This document shows, one piece after another, positions 11,884-25,054 of a stretch of DNA of 64,000 bases; positions within the stretch are counted from its first letter, which is position 1, and each line of letters starts with the position of its first letter. This stretch comes from Phycomyces blakesleeanus NRRL 1555(-) (Eukaryota > Mucoromycota > Mucoromycetes > Mucorales > Phycomycetaceae): the NCBI RefSeq assembly GCF_001638985.1, contig NW_017265152.1:1000262-1064261 (forward strand), in the 5' to 3' direction. A program made the position numbers and the translations under genes. The notes under the pieces are model-generated. The model saw only the letters and a list, made by a program, of their open reading frames with translations. It made no database searches and was not told the DNA's origin.

Positions 11884-14800
11884 TTACATAAAAGGTGGGC
11901 CAGCCAACCGGCCAAGCAACTCTTCAATCTTTTTCTTGGCATTTGTTTTTGTAAGTCGTTTTGCATAGTATATCAGCCACTGGTTGTATTCTTCTGGCGA
12001 ATCCAATAGAACTGCAACTTCCAATTGTATCTATTTGAATTTGTGTGATTAGAATAGCAATAATGATAGTAAGAGTCGTAATCAAATATTACCTCGATGT
12101 GACTCAGAGTCATAGTATCTCTAAGGTCTTCATTTATAACAGCTGCATCAATGTCTAGTGTAGAGTCTGATGATTGTTGTGCTGCAATTGATGCTGTTAG
12201 CCATCCCAGAGGGTATTTTTCAGGAGAAGTAGAAGAACGCGAGGTAGGGTTCCAAAAATCTGAGTCTGTGTACCAGGCATCACTGATACACACCCAATCT
12301 CTCCCCACAATGTCGTACGTAAATGCTTGGTGCTGGTCAGTGATCAAGAGCACCACACCATTCTTGCGAATCCGTACATTTTTAATTCTGGGTGCCAACG
12401 TCTTATCTGATGGTGATTGACACTCTCCCAATATAGGTGCAATTGAGACAGAATCTATGTGCCTCTTTCTTTTCGGTACATCCCTGTTATCAAAATGAAT
12501 AGAAGAACGGATCATACACACATATTTATGTACATTCGTACGTACATTTGGATTAATTAATGAAAACGTTCTTTTGTATATAGTATTTTTTGTATTGAAC
12601 TTGCCATGTAGTTAATAGTCCAGTTGCCGTTAAGCACAATAGCCACTGTTCAAAGCAGTGTAAGATTACAGGTGTACTTTCTAGAATCTTGGGAGGAGAC
12701 AATCTAAGGATTACAGTTGTTTCTTCTTTTTTTAGCCTTCTTAAAATGAAAATGGAATAATGTATATGTAAATAAATGTACCTTATTCCAGAAGGAGAGT
12801 ATATATGTATAGTACGATTTTCACATCCAACTGCAGAATATTTGTGATTTCCTGTCATCAATAGTACTGGACTCGGTAAACAATCTTCCCAAATAGCCAC
12901 TCCATCTGCACTGACGGTAATCCTTGAAAGTTCCTTGTGTTTCCCTTGGTGCAAATTGTTCTGGACTTCCATTACTCTCACATGTCCTTCGGTGCCAAAA
13001 TTTTGTAAGATTCTGGAACGAACTGTGGGGGTGGCCAGTTTCACTCTGCTCTCAAGCACGGCGTGTGGGATAGATGCCACGTCTGACCATTGCGGTCTAG
13101 TTCTGACAACGGATGGAATATCTCCAGAAGAATCTGCTGCAGAAGACTTTCTATTGTCTGTAAGCAGAGTACCAAGGCCATGTATGGGAATATATACAGA
13201 AGGATCTGTATAATCAACACTGATGCCTTGACGGGTTGGAGGGGGAGTGTTGGGTGGATGGATTTCCATCCTAGCTTTCTTAAAATATGAAAACATAAAA
13301 AAAAATAGATCAATAGAGGGAAGAGAGAGGTGTTAACAGTATTATTTTTTATTATTCCTATTATTTTATTTATATACCTTGTTTTGGTTATTGGTTTTCT
13401 CGGCAAGTAAATTGAAGCCTGGATTATGGGAGGCATTCGAGGACACCTGGAATGGCTGTATTCGGCGTTTGCCATCCTTTACTACCTCTATCTGATGGAA
13501 TGGTGTAGTTACTGAACTAGACGAAGATTTGATGGTCCCTGATGATAATGCTAAGTATGGGTTAATGACCATGTTTCCCTTAATAATCAAACACACCCAA
13601 CGTTATTCCATACTTACTTGGCTCCAAAGAGGTTGAAAAGGGTTTTTGTGGTTCTTCGACTGACTTTCTTGGAGTGACATCTCCCATTATTCCTGCTATC
13701 CGCTTTGAAGATGCTATCTTGGTTGCAATTGCGTTATTCTCTTCCATATCAAGCTGTAGTGGAGATTCGGCTAATATCATCGAAGGCTGTCCATAGCCCA
13801 GTTTTACTAACGCATTTTTCTAGAAACAACTCGATGTATCAGCAAGATATATTGAGATAAATTGAGGTTAAGGGGGATAGGGTATTTTTTTTGTTCAATA
13901 TGAAAATCTATCAAAAATCAAATCCAACACTTACAATTTCTGATTCTGGTGCTGTGGGTGGCATGTATCCCACAAGTCTCACGAATCCCACTGTGCCATC
14001 CTCTGAACATGCATAGAGTGTTTGTCCATCAGGAGACCTGCAAAAGAAGTTTAATTTTCATTTTCATGTTTTTTTAATAAAGTCCACATGTACACAACCA
14101 TACACTTTTTTTTTCTCTCACATACCATGTCAAGTCATAAACACTCATACTAAAGAATTCTTCGACCACACAAATTGGTACCGAGTGCTCTGTAGACCAA
14201 ACAGACAAGCTACCATCATGACTGCCTGTGGCACACAAGGCAACAAGTGAATTTTGAGAGGTTGAACTTTGTGAATAAAATATATTGGGGTTGAATTTCT
14301 AGAGAGAGATTTTTTTTAGTTGTGAGCTTTGTGTGACATGAGCCGTGCGTTTTTCTAGTAGTAGAAGAAGAAGAAGAAGCTTACCGAGACTACAACGGGA
14401 GTTTCATGACCAAACAAAGACATTTTTGGTTCCCAGTCACCTCGATCGACAATAGATGCGACACATCCAGGACCGTTTACTGCATTGGCTGTTACCAAGT
14501 GAGATCCTACGGGAGACCAGCTACATGATCGATGTAAATGAAAGAAAAGGATTATTAGATATGATATTCTTTAATAGATATACGTGTGTGCTATCTGTGC
14601 TTACCTTATGCGACGGAATAATGTGATTTCTGGTGCATTTATAAAAGGATTGACTATTTCTTTCTCAAGACCCCAGTCCTTTGTTCGCCAAATTTTGGTT
14701 GACTTGTCGTCTGCCTGGGATGCAAGATATTGACCTGCTGGATCCCATGCAACGCCTTTGACGATTCCGTTGTGTTGATCAATTACATGGACTTGACCTG

Positions 14801-16363
14801 GACCCAATCAATTATATATTATTGATACTTTGAATACTTACTCATATGCAATATCATATTGTTGATTAGTACCATTTTTACCTAGTGTCTTTCCATCCCA
14901 AACAATCACCAAGCCGTCCACGCCACATGACGCCAGATACTTGTCGTCTTTGGACCATGCCAAGTCCTGGACATCTATATATATAGTGTTATTATTTTGA
15001 ATTGTTGAAAAAGAAAGAAAGAAAGAAAGAAAGATATATAGGTATAATATTATTTACCAGATTTGTGGTTTCGTAGATAATGGGCAGCTCTCCATGTTTC
15101 ACGATTAACGTCATGAGTACCAAAGGGTGTAAGAGTGGTTGGTTGCCTGGATAAGTTGATCGATTGTTGATTTTGCGGTAAGGAAAGTTAGTCATTATTT
15201 TTCTTATGATGGTAAGAGAAAGAAGTATACTTTTTTTTTCTTACTCATCCAATTCCCAAATGATGATCGTGTTATCTGTATCTGAGCCAGATGCCAGGTA
15301 TTTCCCACTATTTGACCAACGTACACATAGAACAGCACCTGTCAAATACAGAAGGATAATAGGATGATAAAGAGAGATTATTATGATTATTATTATTAAA
15401 ATTATTACAATTATCATTTATTTAGCATCAATTATATATATATATATTCATAAAAGGTGCGTATAATTATTAATTATTAATTATTAATTATATAGCTTTA
15501 AGATACATCTTTAATAAAAGAAGAATCTTGTGATATATACATTTTTATATGTAAATATATAATTAGATATATATATATTGAAATAATGAATTATGGCCCT
15601 TCTTATTCTTATCTTTATTACAATCATTACACTTATTACAGCTACTATAATTGCTGTTATTATTACTATTATTTTAAGTTATCTATAAAAAACGAAGTGA
15701 TTTATGTACTATATTCTAATATAGTAGTATAGTGTAGTATATTACTTACCACTATGCAGGGTCAGTGTACTGAGAAGCTTATGACATTGAGGGTCAACCT
15801 CAGCCTTTTCATTCAGTATTGGTTCAGTATTCCATATTCTAATCTTCATATCTTTTTTGGTTTTTGATTATTATTATTATTATTATTATTTGGTTTTTGA
15901 TTTTATATATATATATTATATATATATATATAAATAAATATATATATAAATATATAAATAAATATAAATATAAATATATAAAATTTAATATTAATATTAA
16001 TAATTATATACATATATGTATATATAAGAAACTCAGCATCTCTTAATCTATCTCTTTTTTTGATTCCTCTTCTTTTGTAGAGAACGCTAATGAATTGCTG
16101 TACTTTACCCATGCCGCCTGTAGCAAGTCGTTTGCCGTCTGGATGAGCATGGATGGAGTAAATGGCCTGCCTTTTGGACCTCACACTCTTTGTATTTTCT
16201 ACGTGTATGTGTACATGTAAAATTGGTTCGTTAATATCTTTTATTTATTTATCTATAGGTACTTATAAAGAAAGAAAGAGACTAATGTATTTATATATTG
16301 TATATATAAGAATATGTATTTTGTACCGGTGTGAGTAATCCAGTCTGGCTTGCAGATGATCAT
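11884..16363 (-). CDS. HIRA: HIRA histone H3 chaperone subunit
   Basis: Sixteen exons read on the minus strand with matching phases: 16327-16363, 16109-16198, 15750-15851, 15245-15338, 15058-15146, 14882-14974, 14605-14797, 14385-14520, 14126-14298, 13935-14037, 13618-13819, 13378-13550, 12782-13278, 12605-12703, 12093-12483 and 11884-12030; 872 residues. HIRA/Hir1 deposits histone H3-H4 independently of replication and represses histone genes. Residues 1-370 form the WD40 propeller ([48 protein letters not shown] block). A B-domain core DGKRRIQP (about 465-472) is where HIRA binds ASF1. The C-terminal Hira domain holds [33 protein letters not shown] and [17 protein letters not shown]. Intron 14 is GC-AG (TG|GCAAGT), required for the WDV.KR continuity. 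Exon 14 could start slightly upstream; the chosen acceptor gives the best family fit. Confidence 0.95.
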
Positions 16364-18089
16364 GCTAAAGAGGTAATGAGAGGAGGGAGGGGAGGTCTTT
16401 ACACTTTTGTCGAAACTCAAAGTGGTCACCGCGACAACGACGAAAGCGTTGTAAGTTGTGTTGTTCTGGGTGTGACTGTGTGGCAATAGCCTGTGGACGA
16501 AATATATAAATATATATATAAAAAATATATAAAAAGAGGCGACTCTAGGCTTCCCACTCGACTCAGCGACAAAATAAAATAAAATAAAATAAAATAAAAT
16601 AAAATAAAAATAAAAATAAAAATAAAATTATAAAAAAAAAAAGTTTCCAAGTCATCAAGGTGAAGACAGTAGGGGAGGGGTGAGGGAGGAAGAACAATTT
16701 TTTTTAATTCATTTTTTGGATTTGGTTGGGTTTGGGTTTGGTATGAATATAGTGGTGGAATTTCTTGTCAATAAGCTGACTGTGTGTGTGTGTATTGGGT
16801 AAAGTAAAATCGAGTGGAGGGGAGTGGAGTGGAGTGTAGAATGGAATGAGTGGGATAACCGAGGATAATGTAATCTATTCAAGAAGCAAGATTAACAAAT
16901 TGATTTTAGCTAGTTATGATATGATATGATTATCAGCCTTGCGCTTCCTTCTCTAATAAATATATAAATAAATGGAAATATTTGCAAACCATAGGGCGAC
17001 AGTCAAGACAGAACATTAAAAAAAGAGGAGCAGGGCAGCCTTGGGAAACTTGCTCCGAATACAAAAATTGAAAGAAAGAAATCTCGTCTTCTTCTTTTTG
17101 GTAATTGTCTAAACTTCAAATGCTTAAATAGCGGCTTTGTATATCTAGTTCCAAGGCATCTAACAGGAGAAGAATGTCAGCAGTAACCCGATACAATCAA
17201 GTATCATATTTTACAACAAAAAAGGATCAAGAAGTACACCATTTTTTTGCAATCAAGAGTATCCCACATATATACACGCGTATTCTTCTGCTTTTTCTCT
17301 TATATTTGTTTAGAGGGATCTAATATACACAGCACGTATATGAAGGATCAATTTGCCGAATCATAATCTATTAGGACATCAATAGCATTTATTCTTTAGA
17401 GACATGTTTTATATTCAAACCATTGTACACCTCTTGTATAAAGAAATATATAACAAAGAAAATAAAGAACGACTAAACTGGGCGGTCATTGGATGAAAAG
17501 AATTTCCTTTACACTTTCAGCTAACAATCAAAAAATAAACCTTTCCAGTATATTTTATTAGACTCTCAAAACGTTTATTAGACCTTAGAGCACGGTATAT
17601 GCATTTTACATCCAGTGCAAGCTTCTTTGATCCATTACATAAACACACACACACAATAGGTGGGAAAATAAATATAAGTACAGAGAAAGAGAATGTGCGA
17701 ATTTACAATGTATACACCCTTTAAGCGGAGCTGCACTATAACATTAAACAATATACTTCAATAATCTGTAGGCCACACAAACAGTATCTACATTACACCT
17801 TTTTATCAGTGACTCTTAAGAAAACAAAACTGAATATAGAGCTATTCTGTAAAGAAAAGTTATATCAATATCAATAGTAATATCAATTTCTTTCTTTTGA
17901 ACACACCTGATTTGTTTTCCTTTTCCAGAACCTTTACTTAAAGCTAAATCTTCCAAGGTGTCCCTCAAAAGAAAGACATATTTCTGGGAAAGAAACAGTT
18001 TTTTTTTAGATCAATTTTATGTACAAAGAAATAAAAATCTTTACAACAAAGAGGGGGGTCAGTCGCTGTTCTAGGTATATAATTGGACA
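16364..18089. other. HIRA 5' flank and intergenic sequence
   Basis: No gene is visible. The stretch next to HIRA has a TAAAA pentamer array at about 16571-16625, followed by AT-rich unique-looking sequence. A Tc1/mariner relic begins at about 18090. Confidence 0.55.
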
Positions 18090-18740
18090 ATGTTACTCGT
18101 TGGCAGAAAACCGACATGGATTTTTTTTTTGAACTACATTTTCATAAACGAAGCGGCTCTCCACATCAGCATAAAACGCAATTAAGCTTGGTCTCAAAAA
18201 GAGAACTCCGGCTGTTGTAACTGTACCCAAAACAAGATCCAAAGCGATGACCATCCTTGGCGCCATATCTCCTTTTGGTGCAATAAATCTGCAAGTGAAT
18301 CTCCCAAAAGGTACAGTGAATTCCAAGAAAAAAAAACAGAAAGAAGCCCTATATAGAGCCAGAAAATACAAGGTTTGGACCATAACTGGGCATCACTTCA
18401 ACATTGTTCCTACTACTTTGAATTCGATGGATATATACGAAGAGTTCAAAGCTCATTAGTTGATGCTGGACCATAATCATATCCATAAAAACAGGAATGC
18501 TTAGCTTTACATCGAGGGTAGCAAATATGATTGTGTCTATCTTCTACCCTATTCTCCTGAGCTTAATCCGATTGAGTATTTCCAGTCAGCGGTAAGAAGT
18601 GAGCTCAAAATAGATTCTCTTTTGTAGGAGGAAATAGTATCCCCGAGGATTTTAAATGATCAATAATAAAGTGCTGCTCAGTGACTTGAAAGTATTCTGT
18701 ACATATCATCAGCTCATATTTGATGATTGTTTAGAGCATA
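18090..18740 (+). pseudogene. Tc1/mariner (IS630 superfamily) transposase relic
   Basis: Broken frames on the plus strand recover, in order, pieces of a DDE transposase: RWQKTDMD, FINEAALHISIKR (normally F.DEAAFHI), AWSQKE, GAISPFGAINLQVNLPKG, a GHHFN segment, LDHNHIHKN (normally MDNAPIHK), the YSPELNPIEYFQ motif and a degraded tail. The catalytic Asp/Asp/Glu surroundings are recognisable, but there are several stops and frameshifts, and no terminal repeats were identified. The original element was a cut-and-paste transposon; this copy cannot make a working enzyme. Confidence 0.8.
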
Positions 18741-18950
18741 AACGTTTATAATACATTACATTTTTACACCAATAGTTTCTGGAAAGAGATTGTATCAATA
18801 TCAATATCTATATCTACACCTATACCTATAAAAATGTATATACATGCAGAGCGAATGGTAGCATGCCGAGTCAGAAATTTCATGGTCACACTACTACAGT
18901 ACAAATAAACGCAGGAATTCAAAGTTGGCGGGCAAGGAAGCGTAGTGATA

Positions 18951-20618
18951 ATGAACAAGTTGATTGCTTTATTAGCCCTACAGACATTCGTCTCAATCAC
19001 TGCTGCATCCTCATTTGTATACGAGGATGTACTTGCGTATCCACGCTATCGAGTCAGTCTGTCGGAGAACAAGATTCCTGAATCAGTCGTGTTTGGCAAT
19101 AGCATCAGCGTAAGTCATTAGGAATAAACTCCCATTTTCTTTTGGTAAAGCAAAAACAAAAAACAAACAAAAGAGAAAATGAATCACACGAGTATTCTAA
19201 ACTATTATACTTAGGATACTACAGGAGAAATATCAACGAGCTCGGAAACACACGACATATTACAAGACGATAACAATGTTGTGATGATAAGTGCTTATGG
19301 CCAACCATTCTTGTGCAAAATTCCCAACGTCGATGCCGAAGGAGACAAAGAAAAACGGCAGAGACAAATCAAAGAGCACATGAAACAAGAAAATACTCGT
19401 GGAAGTATCGAACGCGGTCTCCAACTACTTGAACCTCTCTCAAAGGGCTGTCTTTACTTTACTGTATGTTTAAACCTAATATATATAAATATATATAAAT
19501 ATAAATTAATTAATCGAAATTTTCTTACTGTAGTTACACGGGTATTGGACATACGAATATTGTCATGGTCAGCATGTAAGACAGTTTCACGAAGAGAGAA
19601 TTGCCCAAGGTGAAAATGGACAACCAGACACTAGACGCGAAGGGGCATCGTTTTACCTTGGGCTTTATCCAGGCACCACGGAGAGCTCTGACCTGATTCA
19701 GAGAAATTCAGCCAAACAAAGCACAACAGTTCAACAAATATCAAAAAATATTCCAAAAACAGACTTACACCACGTAGGTGACAAAAGATACTTGGTCCAG
19801 AAATGGGGAGGAGGTACTCAATGTGATATTACCAAAGAGCCTCGTAGCATTGAAGTACAAGTAAGTAGTATTTTATCAAGATAATATATATGTATATGTG
19901 TGTGGTGTGTGTGTAGATATTATTTGTATATTTAAATATGAATATTTTTTTCTAGTACCATTGCGATATGCAAGTTCACGACAGGATTACAATGTTCCAA
20001 GAAATCAAAACCTGTCAATACCAGATTGTTATCTCGACACCTCGTCTGTGTGAAGAACTTGTCTTGTCATCCCAAGCACAGTCGGAAACCTACCCCATCA
20101 AGTGTGATCCAATTGTACCTGACCATACCTTAACTGATGAGCCCACCGAACAAGAGAAAGCATCTGGATGGGTTGAAGTTAAAGTGGACACCAAGGTAGA
20201 GTCCGACACTTCAATTGTTGCAGCAACCGAGGCTGCAAGCATGGTCATCCCTGAGGAGACAGACACATTCCAGGTTGTTGGGTCTGAGGTTTCGTTGTCT
20301 GAGGAAGATGAAGGAGAAGATGAACAAGAGTTGAGAAAGGCCATTGCTGAGCTCACTGCTCAGATCGACCAATTACAGCGTCAGGTGAGAGAGTCTTCAT
20401 CGGGGCAGATTGCAAAAGACAAAGCTATCCAAGACCCTGGACTGGCATACTTCTACATCGACAGAAACGGAAAAATTGTGCCTGCTGATGAACAGACAAA
20501 GGAAGTGTTCCAGAAACTTGGAGGTCTGGAAAGTAATGCTGTAAAGTGGGTACATGAAGATGTACCAGAAGATCAAAAGAAGAACAAGGAAGCATACGAA
20601 AAAATATATGGCTATTAA
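18951..20618 (+). CDS. YOS9: Yos9/OS-9 ER lectin (MRH domain)
   Basis: Four exons in phase: 18951-19109, 19215-19463, 19534-19860 and 19956-20618; 465 residues. Yos9/OS-9 reads trimmed N-glycans on misfolded proteins in the ER lumen and passes them to the Hrd1 ubiquitin ligase for ERAD. The N-terminus is a signal peptide (MNKLIALLALQTFVSITAA). The MRH lectin domain runs from about residue 85 to 265, with KGCLYFT, GYWTYEYCHGQ..RQFHEE, the QCD...PRS segment and EVQYHCD carrying the expected Cys, Gln, Arg, Glu and Tyr sugar-binding positions. The usual double Trp is Tyr-Trp here. An acidic, coiled-coil-like stretch follows, then GLAYFYIDRNGKIVPAD, typical of the C-terminal part of the family. 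It ends YGY with no HDEL, as in animal OS-9 and unlike yeast Yos9. Confidence 0.93.
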
Positions 20619-20940
20619 ACAATATAAAAAAAACAAACAAATAAATAAATAAAACAAATAGTATATATATATACATCTTTGAGTATTGATGGGAATCATT
20701 TTATTTATATGTATATGTATATATAATATTTGGTTTGGTTTGGTTTGGTTATCTATGAATACACAGGTTCTATTTACACAGCAATAAAAACGCTGTTGTT
20801 TGTTTGATTGTTTGATTGTTGGTGTGTGTGTATGTAGCTGTTTATGTTGTAATGTTATGATTTCTTGAGGTTTGTCGCCCGAGTGAGTTTCTTTACAGAA
20901 TTTTTTTCTTAAAAAAAAGGTAAAAAGAAATTGAAGCCGT
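20619..20940. other. Convergent 3' spacer
   Basis: The gap between the Yos9 and acyltransferase stop codons. It contains TA runs and a short TTTGG repeat near 20728-20750, and no coding sequence. Confidence 0.6.
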
Positions 20941-23900
20941 TCAAGACCGTTTCTTCATCTGTAATCCAGTCTCTTCTTCCTGATCACCGGCGTATCCTTC
21001 ATCCTCGTACACTTTGCCTTCCGCCGAAATATTTTCATCGACATTTTCAATCTTAAATGTCGGACGTTTGGTGAGAGAAGGTGGAGTGACGGTTGCAGAT
21101 GTTTCGGCAGTATTTGTGGTAGTAGTGGTTGTTGAAAGGGCTTCCATGCGCAGCATTTCGAACGATCCTCCACAGAAACTGTTAGACCTGCTCATTCCAT
21201 TGATATTTGGAGTGTGTGATTCACTGGCTGATCCACTGCATCCAGTTATATGGCCACTGTGAAGGAAACTAAGATCATCCATTTCCGAAGGTTCTTTGGG
21301 ACTTCCCCAATTAAAAATGTGTTTGTCATCGAGCCAATCCATGCGAGTAGCCTGTAAAAAGAAACCACTTCTAATTTTGGGCAGTTTGCTCTGGACAGTA
21401 GAAAGATTAAAGCTGCTGGTACTACTGCCGGTTCGGCTAGATGAACTCAGCATAGGAGCAGTGCGAGAGATGTATTCAGCTACACAAATCGATTGCACAA
21501 ATTAATTTAACTTGTTCTTTTTCTTTTCTATAATGAATATCGATTAATAGGACTTAGTTTGGACACATACCATCAAAGTCAGGGAATGCCTTTGGTCCAT
21601 ACTCATTGATCAAGTCGGTAATATCACGTGATAGTTTGCTTCGGCTTTGACGAAGAATTTCTGCGCCATCAGGGTCCAAAAGAGACATGACCAAAGGCTT
21701 GAGAGACTTCAGGATGTCGAGACCAATTTCACCAAACCGAAGACTGGCGTACGAGGTGAAACACAACAAAACCCAGACAGTACCCGGAATCATAAACTTC
21801 CACTTGGGAGCCAAGTCAGAGTTGTAAAAGGTCATAAAGACAATAAAGCTGTAAAAAGCGTAGAGAGTCGGTACCAGTACGAGAGCTACCAGAACCTTCC
21901 AAGTTGCCAGGACATCACGACCAGCAATCTTTACAGTCGACCCACGAAGAGCAGCTACAAACATTTTTTTAAAAAAAAATTCTTGTCAAAATCACTGACC
22001 ATATATGTAAAAGTGTATGGGGTGTTTATATATATGTGTGTGTGTGTACACACACCACTTTTTAAAGATAATATGCACGTACAACCCCAACATACCTGAA
22101 GCTTTTTTCTCACTGATCACCTTGGCAACCACCATTATTGGAAGATTCAATACAGCACTATGATACGTATACATAAAACAAAAAGGTTATTTTCTTGTAC
22201 TCTAATTAACTCACGGGCGCTTTATTTTTATAATTACCCTGGGAATCCCCATAATCCAAGTAAACTTAAGAAGAATAGACGTTCGATAAGCATGGCCAGT
22301 GTATGACGTCCGCCGAGATCTGTCTTTGACACCTGATGATCTTGAATACCATGATATTTTAAAAGTTGATTGTATGCCAATACTCGTTGCTGGAGGTCAA
22401 TGACTTTTGGATCATCTTTGAAAAGGTTGTATCCAATCAAGAAACGTCGGTTGAGATCTACGACATGTGAGATATGTAGCTTGCGGTGGGCAGGTTTGTA
22501 AAGGCGGCGGGCGGCTTGGATAAGCTAAAGAAGAAAGAAAAGAACAAATGATTATGATTATAATGACAAGTGTTAATTAAAATCGATTACCCAGTCCTTC
22601 TAAACATGCGTATATTTATATATATATATATGATATGTAAATTAAATAAACGAATAAAAATAACATACCATCAAAGTTTCGTATGTTCCAGCATTAACTG
22701 TAACACTCTTGAGAGCATTATATATTGTGTCCAAAAGTTTACCGCACGCCTCTCGCTTCTCTACACCACCGGCAATAAATTTATCTACAAGATTGGCTGG
22801 GATAGTAATTGGGTTTCCAAACTCTACTACTGCGCGAGAACGGAATCGATGGGCGTGAAAGTAATTCAGACCTTGCAAACAAAAAAGAAAACGAAAACAA
22901 AAAAGCAAACAAATTTAGATATATGTTTTGTTTCGTATATCTTCTAAATTATATTCAAATACCACAAGGAACAATCTTGACGTCTAATCCAGGGTATTTA
23001 GCCATAGCGCCAAGAGCCATCAAAGTGACGCCGGCTTTATATATAAAATTATAGGTATATACACAATATGTTGTTAGTTTTGACTTTCATTTTCATTTTG
23101 TTGCCATGCAAGTGACTCTGTTTTCTTCCTCTTTTCTTTTTACCTTTAAGTGGTAACATTTCGGCACGATCATGGCTACCACCTTCGGGGAATATCGTAA
23201 TACAGCCATTATTGTTGAGTTCGTCGTGGACACTTTTGTAGACTGCATCTTGTTCAATATGAGGCATGCATTTATAAGGTGTGCCATCGTTTGAGGTCAA
23301 CAACTCGAGGGATTTGAGGTCTTTAAAGTCTTTTTTGATCACAAGTTCTGTGTCTGATAAAATCTCGACCACTTCAGCCTGGCCAACATTCTTGGGAAGT
23401 ACTATCGAGTCTCGAGGTTTGAGTTGTGAAAGAAACTGAGTGTCGATGCCAGTGATACGGAAGGGTTCGGTCTTGCAGTTCAGGAGTTGAATTCTGCCTT
23501 TCCCGAGGACAGCCAGATCTTGGGAACGGACAACAGGAACTAATATAGATATATAGATATATAGATATATACACAAATAAATGAGCAAATAAATAAAAAT
23601 AAAATAAAAAGGGGAAAATCAAGAATATTAAGTTGATTAATAAATAAACATAAATTCACTTGATTTTTTTTTATTTCTTTCTTTATTTCTTTATATATTA
23701 CAAGTATAAACTTACTGGCGTTGATCATACGAGCAAAGAAGCCGATTCCACGTTGATGCATTGACTTTTCGGCAATAAGAAATGACACACGTCTTCCACA
23801 TTCGCGCATGACAAGAATGGGGTCGACAAACTGGCAAAGATAATAATAATAATAATAATTTATTTAATTTTCTTATTTGGCCAAACTTTCTTTTTAGGTG

Positions 23901-24071
23901 TTTACTGATGTCGTGTCTTACTTGGTTGGCATGAGGAGCGACGACAAAAATAACTGGACCTTGCTTTGGTATTCTGTGGGCACCTCTTGGTCGAACTTCT
24001 CGGAAGAAAAGTTTGATAATGAGGTTGAACAACCACATTGTGAGGTCGTAAGTGAGTTTTCGCGGATCCAT
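20941..24071 (-). CDS. SCT1: Glycerol-3-phosphate acyltransferase, Sct1/Gat1 type
   Basis: Nine exons in phase: 23922-24071, 23716-23830, 23144-23539, 22963-23034, 22669-22871, 22238-22524, 22096-22157, 21571-21954 and 20941-21479; 735 residues, the normal size for yeast Sct1 and Gat1. The enzyme transfers an acyl group to sn-1 of glycerol-3-phosphate (or DHAP) in the ER, the first step of phospholipid and triacylglycerol synthesis. Catalytic block APHANQFVDP spans exons 1-2 and the substrate-binding block FPEGGSHDR is in exon 3. IVPCGLNYFH and VEFGNPI follow. Hydrophobic segments lie in exons 6-8 (SLLGLWGFPGAVLNLPIM, VLVALVLVPTLYAFYSF, and WVLLCFTSYASL). The C-terminal 150 residues are Ser/Thr-rich and disordered, as in yeast, where that tail is phosphorylated. 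In-frame codons continue upstream, but MDPRKLTYD is the natural start. Confidence 0.95.
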
Positions 24072-24957
24072 GGCGAAGATGAGGTCGAATGACCCAAGGT
24101 TGAAATTTGGAGTTGAGGAGAAAGGAAAGAAGAAGAAGAGAAGAAGAAGAAAGATAGTAGAGAGAAAGGCAGACAAGTAAATAAAGTGTGTTTGTGTGCG
24201 TGTGTAAATAAACACGAGGTAACAAATAAAGAGATAGGAAAGGACCGGGTTTACAATAGACCCTTTGGTGTAAGTAAAAGCGTCTTTAAGGAAGATGAAG
24301 TGATTATAATGAAATCTGGCAACAACGATCGACTTGTACTCTCTGCATTGACCAATAGAACTATCTAGGTTGTGCAATCGGATAACATCACTTCAATGTT
24401 TCAGTTAGTAAGTTAGTCAGTCAGTCAGAAACCCTTGGATCACATGTAATTTTGTGTGCTTCTTATTATTATATAATATTTGGCTACAGACTTCTTGTCT
24501 TGGTGCATTTAATTTTTTTTCTTTATTTTTAAAAATAAATAATCCATTTAGAAGTAGGACAAACATGTGGACCAAGCTAAAGGGTGTTTTGGCACACAAG
24601 CAGAATCGACATTTGAAGTAGTGTAACTACCCAATATGTGTCTTTGTAAAGCCATGTATCTACATTTTATTTTGTACTTTTTCTGTTTTTCATTTACTTT
24701 CAAAAAAACTAAAACCAAAATGGAATGTTTTGGATATACAGTCAGGGTGGTCAATTCTATCGCTTTCTAAAATGTACTTGGCGGTCAGCCAAAAAAAAAA
24801 AGGTAAGAAAACAGCGGGAATGAATTAGGTTTCTGTCCATAGACTCTTTCCTACATACAGTTTCTAAACCATGTCCCGCATTACATCTGCTTCAAAATGA
24901 TTAACTTATCAAACAGTCTCTGATGAGTAACACTGTAGGAAATGGCAGGATTTATAC

Positions 24958-25054
24958 CTCCGACCTCGTACCGAGTTACGTACTCGTAACTTCTGCTATT
25001 TAAAAGTCAGTATTTAAAATACCGACCTCGTAACGAGTTACGAACTCGTAACTT
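24958..25054. repeat. Tandem pair of palindromic 33-mers
   Basis: Two near-identical copies, 24960-24992 and 25022-25054, follow the pattern ccgacctcgta-N-cgagttacg-N-actcgtaactt. Each contains alternating TCGTAAC and its complement GTTACGA, so each can fold into a hairpin (in copy 2 GTTACGA-AC-TCGTAAC is a perfect stem). They are about 62 bases apart, on a background that is otherwise very AT-rich. They may be a transposon end or a protein-binding array. Confidence 0.7.

Noticed and set aside
11686..12009. Plus-strand frame of 107 codons overlapping the HIRA last exon
   Set aside because: It is antisense to a well supported HIRA exon and otherwise consists of AT-rich UTR sequence.
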